Positions 44,963-56,642 of a stretch of 64,000 nucleotides of DNA are shown piece by piece. Each line of letters starts with the position of its first letter. Within the stretch, counting starts at the first letter, position 1. Position numbers and translations under genes: made by a program. Origin of the DNA: Stutzerimonas stutzeri (lineage in GTDB: Bacteria; Pseudomonadota; Gammaproteobacteria; Pseudomonadales; Pseudomonadaceae); the NCBI RefSeq assembly GCF_002890915.1, contig NZ_POUT01000001.1, positions 726,726 to 790,725 of the forward strand. Reading direction: 5' to 3'. Under the pieces are notes generated by a model. The model saw only the letters and a program-made list of their open reading frames with translations, searched no databases and had not been told where the DNA came from.

Positions 44963-46321
44963 ATGAGTATCCAGCTCGACCAGCTCACCGGCTGGCTGAA
45001 AGAACGCAAGATCACCGAAGTGGAATGCCTGATCAGCGATCTGACCGGCATTGCCCGCGGCAAGATTTCACCGACCAACAAGTTCCTCGACGAGCGCGGC
45101 ATGCGCCTGCCGGAGAGCGTGCTGCTGCAGACCGTCACCGGCGACTACGTCGAGGACGACATCTACTACGAGCTGCTCGACCCGGCCGACATCGACATGT
45201 TCTGCCGCCCCGATCCCAACGCGGTGTTCCTCGTGCCCTGGGCCATCGAGCCCACCGCCCAGGTGATCCACGACACCTACGACAAGATGGGCAATCCCAT
45301 CGAGCTGTCGCCGCGCAATATTCTCAAGCGCGTGCTGAAGATGTACGCCGACAAGGGCTGGCAGCCGATCGTCGCGCCGGAGATGGAGTTCTACCTGACC
45401 AAGCGCTGCGAGGACCCGGACCTGCCGTTCCAGCCGCCGGTCGGCCGCTCGGGCCGCCAGGAGACCGGCCGCCAGTCGTTCTCCATCGATGCGGCCAACG
45501 AGTTCGACCCGCTGTTCGAGGACATGTACGACTGGTGCGAGGCCCAGGGCCTGGACCTGGACACGCTGATCCACGAGGAAGGCACCGCGCAGATGGAAAT
45601 CAACTTCCGTCATGGCGAGGCGCTGCACCTGGCCGACCAGATCCTGGTGTTCAAGCGCACCATGCGCGAGGCGGCGCTCAAGCACAATGTCGCCGCCACC
45701 TTCATGGCCAAGCCGATGACCGGCGAGCCGGGCAGCGCCATGCACCTGCACCAGAGCGTGATCGAGCTGGAAACCGGGCGCAACATCTTCTCCAGCCCCG
45801 ACGGCTCGATGAGCCAGCTGTTCCTGCACCACGTCGGCGGCCTGCAGAAGTACATCCCCGAGCTGCTGCCGATGTTCGCCCCCAACGTCAATTCGTTCCG
45901 CCGCTTCCTGCCCGACACCTCGGCGCCGGTGAACGTCGAGTGGGGCGAGGAGAACCGCACGGTGGGCCTGCGCGTGCCGGATTCCGACCCGCAGAACCGG
46001 CGGGTGGAGAACCGTCTGGCCGGCGCCGACGCCAACCCCTACCTGGCCATCGCCGCCAGCCTGCTGTGCGGCTACATCGGCATGGTCGAGCAGTTGCCGC
46101 CGAGCCAGCCGGTCAAGGGCCGTGGCTACGAGCGGCGCAACCTGCGCCTGCCGCTGACCCTGGAAGCGGCGCTGGAGCGGATGGAAACCTGCCGCGAGCT
46201 GGAGAAGTACCTGAGCCCGAAATTCATCACCGGCTACGTCGCGGTCAAGCGCGCCGAGCAGGAGAACTACCACCGCGTCATCAGCTCCTGGGAGCGCGAG
46301 TTCCTGATGTTGTCGGTGTAA
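44963..46321 (+). CDS. spuB: gamma-glutamylpolyamine synthetase (second glutamine-synthetase homologue)
   Basis: A 452-residue glutamine-synthetase-family ligase. Motifs are ISDLTGIARGKISP, VAPEMEFYLTK, EGTAQMEINFRHGE, AKPMTGEPGSAMHLHQS, PNVNSFRRFLPDTSAPVNVEWGEENRTVGLRVP and ENRLAGADANPYLAIAA. It differs clearly from spuI, so the two probably act on different polyamines. GAGGTCACC precedes ATG 44963. Confidence 0.9.
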   Translation: MSIQLDQLTGWLKERKITEVECLISDLTGIARGKISPTNKFLDERGMRLPESVLLQTVTGDYVEDDIYYELLDPADIDMFCRPDPNAVFLVPWAIEPTAQVIHDTYDKMGNPIELSPRNILKRVLKMYADKGWQPIVAPEMEFYLTKRCEDPDLPFQPPVGRSGRQETGRQSFSIDAANEFDPLFEDMYDWCEAQGLDLDTLIHEEGTAQMEINFRHGEALHLADQILVFKRTMREAALKHNVAATFMAKPMTGEPGSAMHLHQSVIELETGRNIFSSPDGSMSQLFLHHVGGLQKYIPELLPMFAPNVNSFRRFLPDTSAPVNVEWGEENRTVGLRVPDSDPQNRRVENRLAGADANPYLAIAASLLCGYIGMVEQLPPSQPVKGRGYERRNLRLPLTLEAALERMETCRELEKYLSPKFITGYVAVKRAEQENYHRVISSWEREFLMLSV

Positions 46322-46328
46322 AGCAGTC

Positions 46329-46416
46329 GTAGGGTGGATGTCGCTTTTTACATCCACCGTGACTCCGTTCGGTGGCGCGCTATCCGGTGGATCGGTGAAG
46401 CGCGATTCACCCTACG
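46329..46416. repeat. family A repeat
   Basis: GTAGGGTGGATGTCGC...ACATCCACC then GGTGGATCGGTGAAGCGCG...TTCACCCTACG. It sits between spuB and spuC and may reduce read-through. Confidence 0.7.
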
Positions 46417-46481
46417 TGAGCCGTAGGGGGATGATGCTCTCTTCATCCGCCGATCATGCACACAAGACCAAGAGGTGACCG

Positions 46482-47840
46482 ATGAGCGATTCGCAAACCC
46501 TGCACTGGCAAGCCCTGAGCCGCGACCATCACCTGCCGCCGTTCACCGACTACAAGGCGCTGAACGCCAAGGGCACGCGCATCATCACCCGGGCCTCCGG
46601 CGTGTACCTGTGGGATAGCGAGGGGCACAAGATCCTCGACGCCATGGCCGGGCTGTGGTGCGTCAACGTCGGCTATGGCCGCGAGGAACTGGTCGAGGCG
46701 GCGGCCCGGCAGATGCGCGAGCTGCCCTACTACAACCTGTTCTTCCAGACCGCGCACCCGCCGGCCGTGGCGCTGGCCAAGGCCATCGCCGACATCGCGC
46801 CGGACGGGATGAACCACGTGTTCTTCACCGGCTCGGGCTCGGAGGCCAACGACACCGTGCTGCGCATGGTGCGCCATTATTGGGCGATCAAGGGCAAGCC
46901 GGCGAAGAAGGTGGTCATCGGCCGCTGGAACGGCTACCACGGCTCGACCGTGGCCGGCGCCAGCCTCGGCGGGATGAAGGCCATGCACGGCCAGGGCGAC
47001 TTCCCGATCCCCGGCATCGAGCACATCGACCAGCCCTACTGGTTCGGCGAGGGCGGCGACATGGACCCGGACGCGTTCGGCCTGCGCGTCGCCGAGCAGC
47101 TGGAGCGCAAGATTCTCGAGGTGGGCGAGGACAAGGTGGCGGCCTTCATCGCCGAACCGATCCAGGGCGCCGGCGGCGTGATCATCCCGCCGGACAGCTA
47201 CTGGCCGAAGATCCGCGAAATCCTCGCGCGCCACGACATCCTGTTCATCGCCGACGAGGTCATCTGCGGCTTCGGCCGCACCGGCGAATGGTTCGGCAGC
47301 GACTACTACGGGCTGAAACCGGACCTGATGCCGATCGCCAAGGGCCTGACCTCCGGCTACATCCCCATGGGCGGCGTGGTGGTGCGCGACGAAGTGGTGC
47401 AGACCCTCAACGAGGGCGGCGAGTTCTACCACGGCTTCACCTACTCGGGGCACCCGGTGGCCGCCGCGGTGGCGCTGGAGAACATCCGCATCCTGCGCGA
47501 GGAGAAGATCGTCGAGCGGGTCAAGGCGAAAACGGCACCTTATTTGCAATCACGCTGGCAGGAACTGCTCGAACACCCGCTGGTGGGCGAGGCCCGTGGC
47601 GTCGGCATGCTCGGCGCCCTGGAGCTGGTGAAGAACAAGAAGACCCGCGAGCGTTTCGCCGAGCCGGGCGTGGGCATGCTCTGTCGCGAGCACTGCTTCC
47701 GCAACGGCCTGGTGATGCGCGCGGTCGGCGACACCATGATCATCTCGCCGCCGCTGGTGATCGGCGAAGCGGAGATCGACGAGTTGATCGGCAAGGTCAG
47801 GCGCTGCCTGGATGCGACGGCCACGGATGTCCTGGGCTAA
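46482..47840 (+). CDS. spuC: putrescine:pyruvate aminotransferase
   Basis: A 452-residue class III PLP aminotransferase converting putrescine (and related diamines) plus pyruvate to aminobutyraldehyde and alanine. Motifs are [70 protein letters not shown] and the PLP lysine in [26 protein letters not shown] precedes ATG 46482. The product aldehyde is the substrate expected for KauB. Confidence 0.94.
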   Translation: MSDSQTLHWQALSRDHHLPPFTDYKALNAKGTRIITRASGVYLWDSEGHKILDAMAGLWCVNVGYGREELVEAAARQMRELPYYNLFFQTAHPPAVALAKAIADIAPDGMNHVFFTGSGSEANDTVLRMVRHYWAIKGKPAKKVVIGRWNGYHGSTVAGASLGGMKAMHGQGDFPIPGIEHIDQPYWFGEGGDMDPDAFGLRVAEQLERKILEVGEDKVAAFIAEPIQGAGGVIIPPDSYWPKIREILARHDILFIADEVICGFGRTGEWFGSDYYGLKPDLMPIAKGLTSGYIPMGGVVVRDEVVQTLNEGGEFYHGFTYSGHPVAAAVALENIRILREEKIVERVKAKTAPYLQSRWQELLEHPLVGEARGVGMLGALELVKNKKTRERFAEPGVGMLCREHCFRNGLVMRAVGDTMIISPPLVIGEAEIDELIGKVRRCLDATATDVLG

Positions 47841-48004
47841 GGTTGTCGATTGTGTGGCCGGCATGCGTTGGGCTTGTTGAAAAAACGCCCCCGACCTTGC
47901 CAGACTGCGCGCGTGCTCATGGCCAGACCTGCCGCGCGGTGTGTCGATGCCGGCACGCCGCCAGGCCGCGGCGTTCATTGGCCTGTTCCACTGCCCCGAT
48001 ATAA

Positions 48005-49126
<1,122 letters not shown>

Positions 49127-49134
49127 TCCGCTTC

Positions 49135-49166
49135 GGCCAGGCCGGGCCCGCTCACGCGGCCTGGCC
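49135..49166 (+). terminator. hairpin between spuD and spuE
   Basis: GGCCAGGCCG (49135-49144) pairs perfectly with CGGCCTGGCC (49157-49166), 9 bp after the spuD stop. With no T-run it looks like an attenuator or mRNA-stabilising structure that favours the binding-protein message. The rest of the 267-bp gap shows nothing else. Confidence 0.55.
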
Positions 49167-49363
49167 TGACCAGGCCCGAGACCGCTCCGCTACGCCGGCT
49201 GGCGGAGCGACCCCACCGCGAGGAAAACGATGGAAACGCCTTTCCCGCCGCTCGTCGCCCGTTCCCGCATTCCTTTCTTTCGCGACCGCATTGGTCGTCG
49301 TGTCAAATCTGTTGATTTCCAGAGGTTTTTCCAATAAATAGCCCGCCTTTCCCGCCGGGATAA

Positions 49364-50479
<1,116 letters not shown>

Positions 50480-50485
50480 ATCCCA

Positions 50486-50509
50486 GGGCGCGCCGCGTGC
50501 GGCGCGCCC
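50486..50509 (+). terminator. strong hairpin between spuE and spuF
   Basis: GGGCGCGCCGC (50486-50496) pairs with GCGGCGCGCCC (50499-50509): an 11-bp perfect stem 6 bp after the spuE stop, without a T-run. It is probably a partial terminator or 3' stabiliser keeping binding protein in excess over transporter. Confidence 0.6.
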
Positions 50510-50573
50510 GCAGCAACGACCACCAGATATCCGGCGCAGGCCGGGCCAACCTTTTCATTTCGGGAGTTCGCGC

Positions 50574-51725
50574 ATGGCCGTTGCCTCCAGCGCCTACAAG
50601 AAAGCCCTCAGCGGCGAGAGCAAGAACAAGCAGGTGCTGCTGAAGATCGATCGCGTCACCAAGAAATTCGACGAGACGGTGGCGGTCGACGACGTCTCGG
50701 TGAGCATCCACCAGGGCGAGATCTTCGCCCTGCTCGGCGGCTCGGGCTCGGGCAAGTCGACGCTGCTGCGCATGCTCGCCGGCTTCGAGCGGCCCACCGA
50801 GGGGCGCATCTTCCTCGACGGCCAGGACATCACCGACCTGCCGCCCTACGAGCGGCCGATCAACATGATGTTCCAGTCCTATGCGCTGTTCCCGCACATG
50901 AGCGTGGAGCAGAACATCGCCTTCGGCCTCCGACAGGATGGCCTGGCCAAGGCTGAGATCGACGAGCGGGTCAAGGAAATGCTCGGCCTGGTGCAGATGA
51001 CCCAGTACGCCAAGCGCAAGCCGCACCAGCTCTCCGGCGGCCAGCGCCAGCGCGTGGCACTGGCGCGCTCGCTGGCCAAGCGGCCCAAGCTGCTGCTGCT
51101 CGACGAGCCGATGGGCGCGCTGGACAAGAAGCTGCGCTCGCAGATGCAGCTGGAGCTGGTGCAGATCATCGAGCGCGTCGGCGTGACCTGCGTGATGGTC
51201 ACCCACGACCAGGAAGAGGCCATGACCATGGCCGAACGCATCGCCATCATGCACCAGGGCTGGATCGCCCAGGTCGGCAGTCCGATGGACATCTACGAGA
51301 CACCGGCCAGCCGCCTGGTCTGCGAATTCATCGGTAACGTCAACCTGTTCGACGGCGAGCTGATCGAAGACGCCGAGGACCATGCGGTGATCGACTGTCC
51401 GCAACTGGAACGGCCGATCTATGTCGGCCACGGCATCAGCACCCGCGCCGAGGACAAGCGTGTGACCTACGCCCTGCGCCCGGAGAAGCTGCTGATGAGC
51501 CTGGACAAGCCGGTGCTCGAGCTGGCCGGCTACAACTGGGTGCAGGGCGTGGTGCATGACATCGCCTACCTCGGTGGCCACTCGGTGTACTACATCAAGC
51601 TGGAATCGGGGACGCTGCTGCAGGCCTTCGTCGCCAACGCCGAGCGCCACGTGAAATGGCCGACCTGGGAAGAGCAGGTCTACCTGCACTGGCTCAGCGA
51701 CAGCGGCGTGGTGCTGCAGGCATGA
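50574..51725 (+). CDS. spuF: polyamine ABC transporter ATP-binding protein
   Basis: A 383-residue PotG/PotA-type ATPase. Walker A GGSGSGKST (about residue 58), Q-loop MFQSYALFPHM, signature LSGGQRQRVAL and Walker B LLLLDEPMGALD are intact. A C-terminal TOBE domain follows (about 300-380; YALRPEKLLMS). The spuG start overlaps its stop. It energises uptake for both SpuD and SpuE. Confidence 0.95.
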   Translation: MAVASSAYKKALSGESKNKQVLLKIDRVTKKFDETVAVDDVSVSIHQGEIFALLGGSGSGKSTLLRMLAGFERPTEGRIFLDGQDITDLPPYERPINMMFQSYALFPHMSVEQNIAFGLRQDGLAKAEIDERVKEMLGLVQMTQYAKRKPHQLSGGQRQRVALARSLAKRPKLLLLDEPMGALDKKLRSQMQLELVQIIERVGVTCVMVTHDQEEAMTMAERIAIMHQGWIAQVGSPMDIYETPASRLVCEFIGNVNLFDGELIEDAEDHAVIDCPQLERPIYVGHGISTRAEDKRVTYALRPEKLLMSLDKPVLELAGYNWVQGVVHDIAYLGGHSVYYIKLESGTLLQAFVANAERHVKWPTWEEQVYLHWLSDSGVVLQA

Positions 51726-52618
51726 GCCGGGCACGGCTGAACAGCGGGCGCCGGCTGGTCATCGGCGTTCCCTTCCTGTGGCTGTTCCTGTTCTTCCTGC
51801 TGCCGTTCGCCATCGTCCTGAAGATCAGCTTCTCCGAGGCCGACGTGGCGATTCCGCCGTACACGGAAATCTTCAGCTACGCCGAGCAGCAGCTGCAGGT
51901 GTTGATCAACCTGGGCAACTACATCTTCCTCAGCGAGGACGACCTCTACCTGGCCGCCTATGCCGGCTCGTTGAAGATCGCCTTCTTCAGCACCCTGCTG
52001 TGCCTGCTGGTCGGCTACCCGATGGCCTACGCCATCGCCCGCGCGCGCAAGGACCTGCAGACCGTGCTGCTGCTGCTGATCATGATGCCGACCTGGACCG
52101 CGATCCTCATCCGCGTCTATGCCTGGATGGGCATCCTCAGCAGCAACGGCCTGCTCAACAGCCTGCTGCTGGGTATCGGCCTGATCGATTCGCCGCTGCA
52201 GATCCTCAATACCGACCTGGCGGTGTACATCGGCGTGGTCTATTCCTACCTGCCGTTCATGATCCTGCCGCTCTACGCCAACCTGGTGAAGCACGACCCG
52301 AGCCTGCTGGAAGCCGCGTCCGACCTTGGCGCGCGCAACCTCACCCGCTTCTGGAAGATCACCGTGCCGCTGTCGAAGAACGGCATCATCGCCGGCTGCA
52401 TGCTGGTGTTCATCCCGGTGGTGGGCGAGTTCGTCATTCCCGAACTGCTCGGCGGCCCGGAGACGCTGATGATCGGCAAGGTGCTCTGGCAGGAATTCTT
52501 CAACAACCGCGACTGGCCGGTGGCCTCGGCGCTGGCGGTGGTGATGCTGGCGATCCTGCTGGTACCGATCATCCTGTTCAACCGGAACCAGGCCAAGGAA
52601 TTGGAGGGCAAGCTATGA
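51722..52618 (+). CDS. spuG: polyamine ABC transporter permease (PotH-type)
   Basis: A 298-residue permease with six hydrophobic helices and the ABC-contact loop LLEAASDLGARNLTRFWKITVPLSKNGI (about residues 198-225). ATG 51722 overlaps the spuF stop (ATGA), which decides the start over longer frames. Confidence 0.94.
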   Translation: MSRARLNSGRRLVIGVPFLWLFLFFLLPFAIVLKISFSEADVAIPPYTEIFSYAEQQLQVLINLGNYIFLSEDDLYLAAYAGSLKIAFFSTLLCLLVGYPMAYAIARARKDLQTVLLLLIMMPTWTAILIRVYAWMGILSSNGLLNSLLLGIGLIDSPLQILNTDLAVYIGVVYSYLPFMILPLYANLVKHDPSLLEAASDLGARNLTRFWKITVPLSKNGIIAGCMLVFIPVVGEFVIPELLGGPETLMIGKVLWQEFFNNRDWPVASALAVVMLAILLVPIILFNRNQAKELEGKL

Positions 52619-52733
52619 CCGCGACAGTAGCAGCCAGCTTGCTGGCGATCCCGGATGGCACGAACGTCCGCCATTGCGAGCAGGCCCGCACCTGCGCGGA
52701 CCCGTCCCGTTCGACCCGTCCCGAGGGCACGCC
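52619..52733. other. unusual spuG-spuH spacer
   Basis: The two permease genes are separated by 115 bp, in an operon whose other joints are tight. The spacer contains a GCCAGCTTGCTGGCGAT word reminiscent of a REP core. An ATG overlapping the spuG stop (52616) opens a roughly 40-codon frame ending inside spuH, which looks non-genuine. Confidence 0.4.
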
Positions 52734-53636
52734 ATGAAACGCTGGAGCTTCTCCAACCTGATCCTGATGCTCGGCCTGCTGTTCATCTACCTGCCGATGG
52801 TGATCCTGGTCATCTACTCGTTCAACGCCTCGCGGCTGGTGACGGTATGGGGTGGCTGGTCGCTGAAGTGGTATGCCGGCCTGCTCGACAACGCCCAGCT
52901 GATGGGCGCGGTGATGCGCTCGCTGGAAGTCGCCGCCTACACCGCCATCGCCGCGGTGGCGCTGGGCACCATGGCGGCGTTCGTGCTCACGCGCATCCCA
53001 GTGTTCCGTGGCCGCACGCTGTTCGGCGGGCTGGTCACCGCGCCGTTGGTGATGCCCGAGGTGATCACCGGCCTGTCGCTGCTGCTGCTGTTCGTCGCCA
53101 TGGCCCAGCTGATCGGCTGGCCGGCGCAGCGCGGCCTGGTGACCATCTGGATCGCCCATACCACCTTCTGCTCGGCCTACGTCGCGGTGGTGGTGATGGC
53201 GCGCCTGCGCGAGCTGGACCTGTCCATCGAGGAGGCGGCGATGGACCTCGGCGCGCGGCCGTGGAAGGTGTTCTTCCTGATCACCATGCCGATGATCGCG
53301 CCGTCGCTGGCGGCCGGCGGCATGCTTTCGTTCGCCCTGTCGCTGGACGACCTGGTGCTGGCCAGCTTCGTCTCCGGGCCGGGCTCGACCACGTTGCCGA
53401 TGGAGATCTTCTCCGCCGTGCGCCTGGGCGTGAAGCCGGAAATCAATGCGGTGGCCAGCCTGATCCTGCTCAGCGTATCGCTGGCCACCTTCCTCGCCTG
53501 GTACCTCTCGCGCCGTGCCGAAAAGCGCCGCATCCGCGCCATGCAGCAGGCGAGCGACGAGGGCAGCGGCACGCCGACCTGGCGCCAGGTGATCGAGAGC
53601 CGCAAAGCGATGGCGCCGCCCTCGGCACATAGCTGA
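52734..53636 (+). CDS. spuH: polyamine ABC transporter permease (PotI-type)
   Basis: A 300-residue permease with six helices and the contact loop SIEEAAMDLGARPWKVFFLITMPMIAPSL (about residues 165-190). It pairs with SpuG in the membrane. ATG 52734 gives MKRWSFSNLILMLGLLFIYLP; the upstream frame is spacer. It is the last gene of the spu cluster, followed by a family B repeat. Confidence 0.94.
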   Translation: MKRWSFSNLILMLGLLFIYLPMVILVIYSFNASRLVTVWGGWSLKWYAGLLDNAQLMGAVMRSLEVAAYTAIAAVALGTMAAFVLTRIPVFRGRTLFGGLVTAPLVMPEVITGLSLLLLFVAMAQLIGWPAQRGLVTIWIAHTTFCSAYVAVVVMARLRELDLSIEEAAMDLGARPWKVFFLITMPMIAPSLAAGGMLSFALSLDDLVLASFVSGPGSTTLPMEIFSAVRLGVKPEINAVASLILLSVSLATFLAWYLSRRAEKRRIRAMQQASDEGSGTPTWRQVIESRKAMAPPSAHS

Positions 53637-53648
53637 ACCGCCAGAGCC

Positions 53649-53759
53649 GTAGGTTGGGTTGAGCGCAGCGAAGCCCAACGGGCGACGTGTCAGGCAACGC
53701 TTCGGCTTGCGCTACGCGCCTCAGTGGAGCGCCGCCCGACCCGGCCTACGGTTCCGCCG
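53649..53759. repeat. family B repeat
   Basis: GTAGGTTGGGTTGAGCGCAG ... inverted GCTACGCGCCTCA...CGGCCTACG, imperfect in the right arm, followed by a run of G. It lies between converging spuH and nnrS and may terminate both. Confidence 0.65.
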
Positions 53760-53785
53760 GGGGGGGGGCGAGCTGTGTCGCAGCA

Positions 53786-55036
53786 CTACCGGCAGCCCGG
53801 CGCATTGTCCTCGCTCAGCGGCTCCTCGCAACCCTGCCCGCCGTCCGGCCTGGGGCTCAGCCAGATCGGTGCCAGGTAGCGCAAGGCCAAGGCGAAGGCC
53901 GTCAGCCAGCCGAGGCCGGCCAGCAGCGTCAGTACCTGCGCCGGTGCGCCCGGCAGGCCCGCGCCGGCGCGCAGCAGCGCGGCCAGCACCAGCAGCGCGG
54001 CCGCCAGCGGCACCCAGCGGCGCTGGTCCAGCGCATGGCCGCTGTGGGTGCGCCCGGCGATGCACAATACCGCCAGGATCGACACGCCCATCGCTCCGAG
54101 CGTCAGCAGGTGCCGGCCGGCGCTGCTGGCTACGCCGTTCGCCAGCAACGAGATGCCCAATGTGGCGTAGCCCAGCGCCATCAGCCAGTAGACGCTGTAG
54201 AGCATCAGCGACCAGCGCTCGAACAGCGCCCGGCCGATATGCCAGTCGTTCAGCAGATTGAGCATCGCCGCCGCCGCGGCCAGCGCCAGCCAGCCGTTGA
54301 GCGCCACCGGCAGCGCCAGCCATTCGCCGAGGCTGAACAGCGCGATGCAGACGATCGCCAGGTTGCGTCGCGGCGGCCGGGCGCGATAGTCCTCGTCCAC
54401 CTCGTGGCCACGGTCGCGGCGGGCCTGGATGGCGTCGTTGAGGATGCGCATGGAGATGCGGCTCATCGCCACCACGATCAGCACCATCATCACGCCGACG
54501 CCTGCGTGCAGCCAGCGCATCGGGTAGTGGCCGGCCAGCACGTCGAGATGAAAGCCTGCCGTCACCAGCGCCAGCGCGCCGAGCCCGCCGAAGAATCCGT
54601 ACTGGCGGCGCAACGGGTCGCCCAGCAGGCGTGGCGTCAGCAGCACCGGCAGCGCCAGGGCGAAGGCGACGTTGCCCAGCGCGGCCGGCCACGGCCCGAG
54701 CACGCCGGACAGCCAGAAGCACAGCCGCGCCGCCAGCCAGAGGGCGACGAAGCCGAGGCCGACGCGCCGGCCGAACGCCGCGCTGGCGGTGAATTCGGGC
54801 ACCGCGGTGAGGACGAAGCCGGCCACCGCGGCGAGGCCGAAGCCCAGCAGCAGCTCGTGCGCATGCCAGACCAGCGGGCCGCCCGGGACCGCCGGCAACG
54901 CCAGGCCGAAACCGAGAAAGCCGAGCCAGAGCGCCACGCCGAGCACGGCCAGCAGCACGCTGACGAGAAACAGCGGGCGGAAGCTGCACAGCAGCAATGG
55001 CCAAGCGGCGAGCCGGCGGGTGACGGTAGTCAGCAT
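53786..55036 (-). CDS. nnrS: NnrS family membrane protein
   Basis: A 416-residue protein with about twelve membrane helices. NnrS proteins bind heme and copper and protect cells during nitric-oxide stress. Landmarks are SFRPLFLVSVLLAV, VWHAHELLLGFGLAAVAGFVLTAVPEFT, MRWLHAGVGVMMVLIVVAMSRISMRI and SAGRHLLTLGAMGVSILAV. AGGAGG precedes ATG 55036. It overlaps the ABC ATPase gene by 7 bp, so it is translated as the last gene of a Fur-box-controlled uptake operon, an unexpected partner. Confidence 0.9.
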   Translation of the reverse strand: MLTTVTRRLAAWPLLLCSFRPLFLVSVLLAVLGVALWLGFLGFGLALPAVPGGPLVWHAHELLLGFGLAAVAGFVLTAVPEFTASAAFGRRVGLGFVALWLAARLCFWLSGVLGPWPAALGNVAFALALPVLLTPRLLGDPLRRQYGFFGGLGALALVTAGFHLDVLAGHYPMRWLHAGVGVMMVLIVVAMSRISMRILNDAIQARRDRGHEVDEDYRARPPRRNLAIVCIALFSLGEWLALPVALNGWLALAAAAAMLNLLNDWHIGRALFERWSLMLYSVYWLMALGYATLGISLLANGVASSAGRHLLTLGAMGVSILAVLCIAGRTHSGHALDQRRWVPLAAALLVLAALLRAGAGLPGAPAQVLTLLAGLGWLTAFALALRYLAPIWLSPRPDGGQGCEEPLSEDNAPGCR

Positions 55037-55854
55037 CGTGAACGCCTCCTGCTGGCAGTGGCTGGAGAGGCCGCCTCGCGTATGGCGCCCTGGGCGACGC
55101 TCGGCAACGCTTGTGGCGCGCGCGTGGCCAGGCCGAAGCTCTGCCGCACCGCCGGCAGCTGCAACAGTTCGGCGGTGTGCTGGTAGATCCAGGCATCGGT
55201 GCGCTGCGGCGCGGGCAGGTCGAGTTCCAGGCGGCTGACGATGCGCCCCGGCTCGGCCGCCATGACCAGGATGCGGTCGGCCAGGCGCACCGCTTCCATC
55301 AGGTCGTGGGTGATCATCAGCACGCCCATGCCGCGCGCGGCCTGCTCGGCCAGCAGCAGCGCGTAGAGCTCCTCCTTGAGGCCGATGTCCAGCGCGGCGA
55401 AAGGTTCGTCGAGCAGCAGCAGGTCCGGCTGCAGCACCAGCGCGCGGGCCAGCGAGACGCGGCTCTGCATGCCGCCGGAAAGCTGGTGCGGGAACTTGGC
55501 CAGATCGCCTGTGCCCAGGCCCAGGCGCAAGGCCAGCGCAGTGGCCTGCCGCAGGCGCGCGTGCCGGGCGATACCGCGCGCCTTGAGCCCCAGCGCGATG
55601 TTGTCGGCGCTGGTCTTCCACGGTAGCAGGCGCGGCTGCTGGAACATGCTGGCCGGGTTGCGGAAGCCGTTGTCGATGCGGCCCTCCTGCACGTCCAGCA
55701 GCCCGGCGCAGAGGTGCAGCAGGGTGGTCTTGCCGCAGCCGGAGGGGCCGACCAGGGCGACCACCTCGCCGGCGGCCAGGCCGAAGTCGATGCCGGCGAA
55801 GATCTCGTCGCGGCCGAAGGCGTGGCCCAGGCCGTGGACCTGCAGGCGCTTCAT
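55030..55854 (-). CDS. ABC transporter ATP-binding protein (nitrate/sulfonate-type)
   Basis: A 274-residue ATPase of the SsuB/TauB/NrtD group. Walker A GPSGCGKTT, Q-loop MFQQPRLLPW, signature LSGGMQSRVSL and Walker B LLLLDEPFAALD are intact. It overlaps both the permease (4 bp) and nnrS (7 bp). The substrate class of this group is small organic or inorganic anions, thiamine precursors and similar molecules, so the cargo is open. Confidence 0.92.
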   Translation of the reverse strand: MKRLQVHGLGHAFGRDEIFAGIDFGLAAGEVVALVGPSGCGKTTLLHLCAGLLDVQEGRIDNGFRNPASMFQQPRLLPWKTSADNIALGLKARGIARHARLRQATALALRLGLGTGDLAKFPHQLSGGMQSRVSLARALVLQPDLLLLDEPFAALDIGLKEELYALLLAEQAARGMGVLMITHDLMEAVRLADRILVMAAEPGRIVSRLELDLPAPQRTDAWIYQHTAELLQLPAVRQSFGLATRAPQALPSVAQGAIREAASPATASRRRSRC

Positions 55855-56642
55855 GGCGATACCTCGCGCCAGCGTTCGACTTCGCGCTTGATCGGCTCCA
55901 GCAGCAGGTATTCCACCGCCAGCAGCAGGCCCACCACGGCGCTGATCCAGGCCATGGTGGCGCTGGTGTCCAGATGCGAGCGCGAGACCGCCAGCGCCGC
56001 GCCGACGCCGTCCTGGGTGGCGAGCAGCTCGGCCATCACCACGATCTTCCAGGCCATGCCGAGGGCGGTGATCCAGGCCGGGAACAGGTAGGAGACCACG
56101 TGCGGCAGGTAGACATCGAAGAACAGCATGCGTCGCGGCAGGCGCAAGGCCAGGGCCATGTCCTTGAGCTGGTTGTCCAGCGTGCGCGTGCCCTGCAGGG
56201 CGCCGACGAACACCAGCGGGAAGCTGGCGATGAACACGGTGAACACCGGCGTGCCGTCACTGGCGCCGAACCAGAGCATCGCCAGCACCAGCCAGGCGAT
56301 CGGCGGCATGCCCATCAGCACCGTGACCAGCGGCCGCGCCATCATCGAGGCGGTCATGGAGACGCCGGCGGCCAGCCCCAGCGCGCTGCCCAGCAGCACC
56401 GAGAGGGCGAAGCCGAGCAGGGCGCGCCGGCCGGTGGCCAGCAGTTCCGGCCAGGCCGCGCCATCCTCGATCAGCTGCAGCAGGCGGGCGAAGGTGTCCA
56501 GCGGCGCGGGCAGCACCAGCGGACCGTAATGCGCGGCCACCGCCTCCCAGCCGGCGAGCAGCAGGCACAGGCTGGCCAGCGCGCCCCAGCCGCTCCAGAG
56601 ATAGCCCGGCAGGCCGCCCAGCCAGCTGCGCAGCAGGCTCAT
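55851..56642 (-). CDS. ABC transporter permease (nitrate/sulfonate-type)
   Basis: A 263-residue permease with about six helices and the contact loop DMALALRLPRRMLFFDVYLPHVVSYLFPAWITAL. The start at ATG 56642 overlaps the binding-protein stop. An open frame continues upstream over the binding-protein gene in another frame and is not coding. Confidence 0.92.
   Translation of the reverse strand: MSLLRSWLGGLPGYLWSGWGALASLCLLLAGWEAVAAHYGPLVLPAPLDTFARLLQLIEDGAAWPELLATGRRALLGFALSVLLGSALGLAAGVSMTASMMARPLVTVLMGMPPIAWLVLAMLWFGASDGTPVFTVFIASFPLVFVGALQGTRTLDNQLKDMALALRLPRRMLFFDVYLPHVVSYLFPAWITALGMAWKIVVMAELLATQDGVGAALAVSRSHLDTSATMAWISAVVGLLLAVEYLLLEPIKREVERWREVSP

Noticed and set aside
52616..52737. Small 40-codon gene between spuG and spuH
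   Set aside because: It overlaps both neighbours, has no family resemblance and reads through REP-like sequence.
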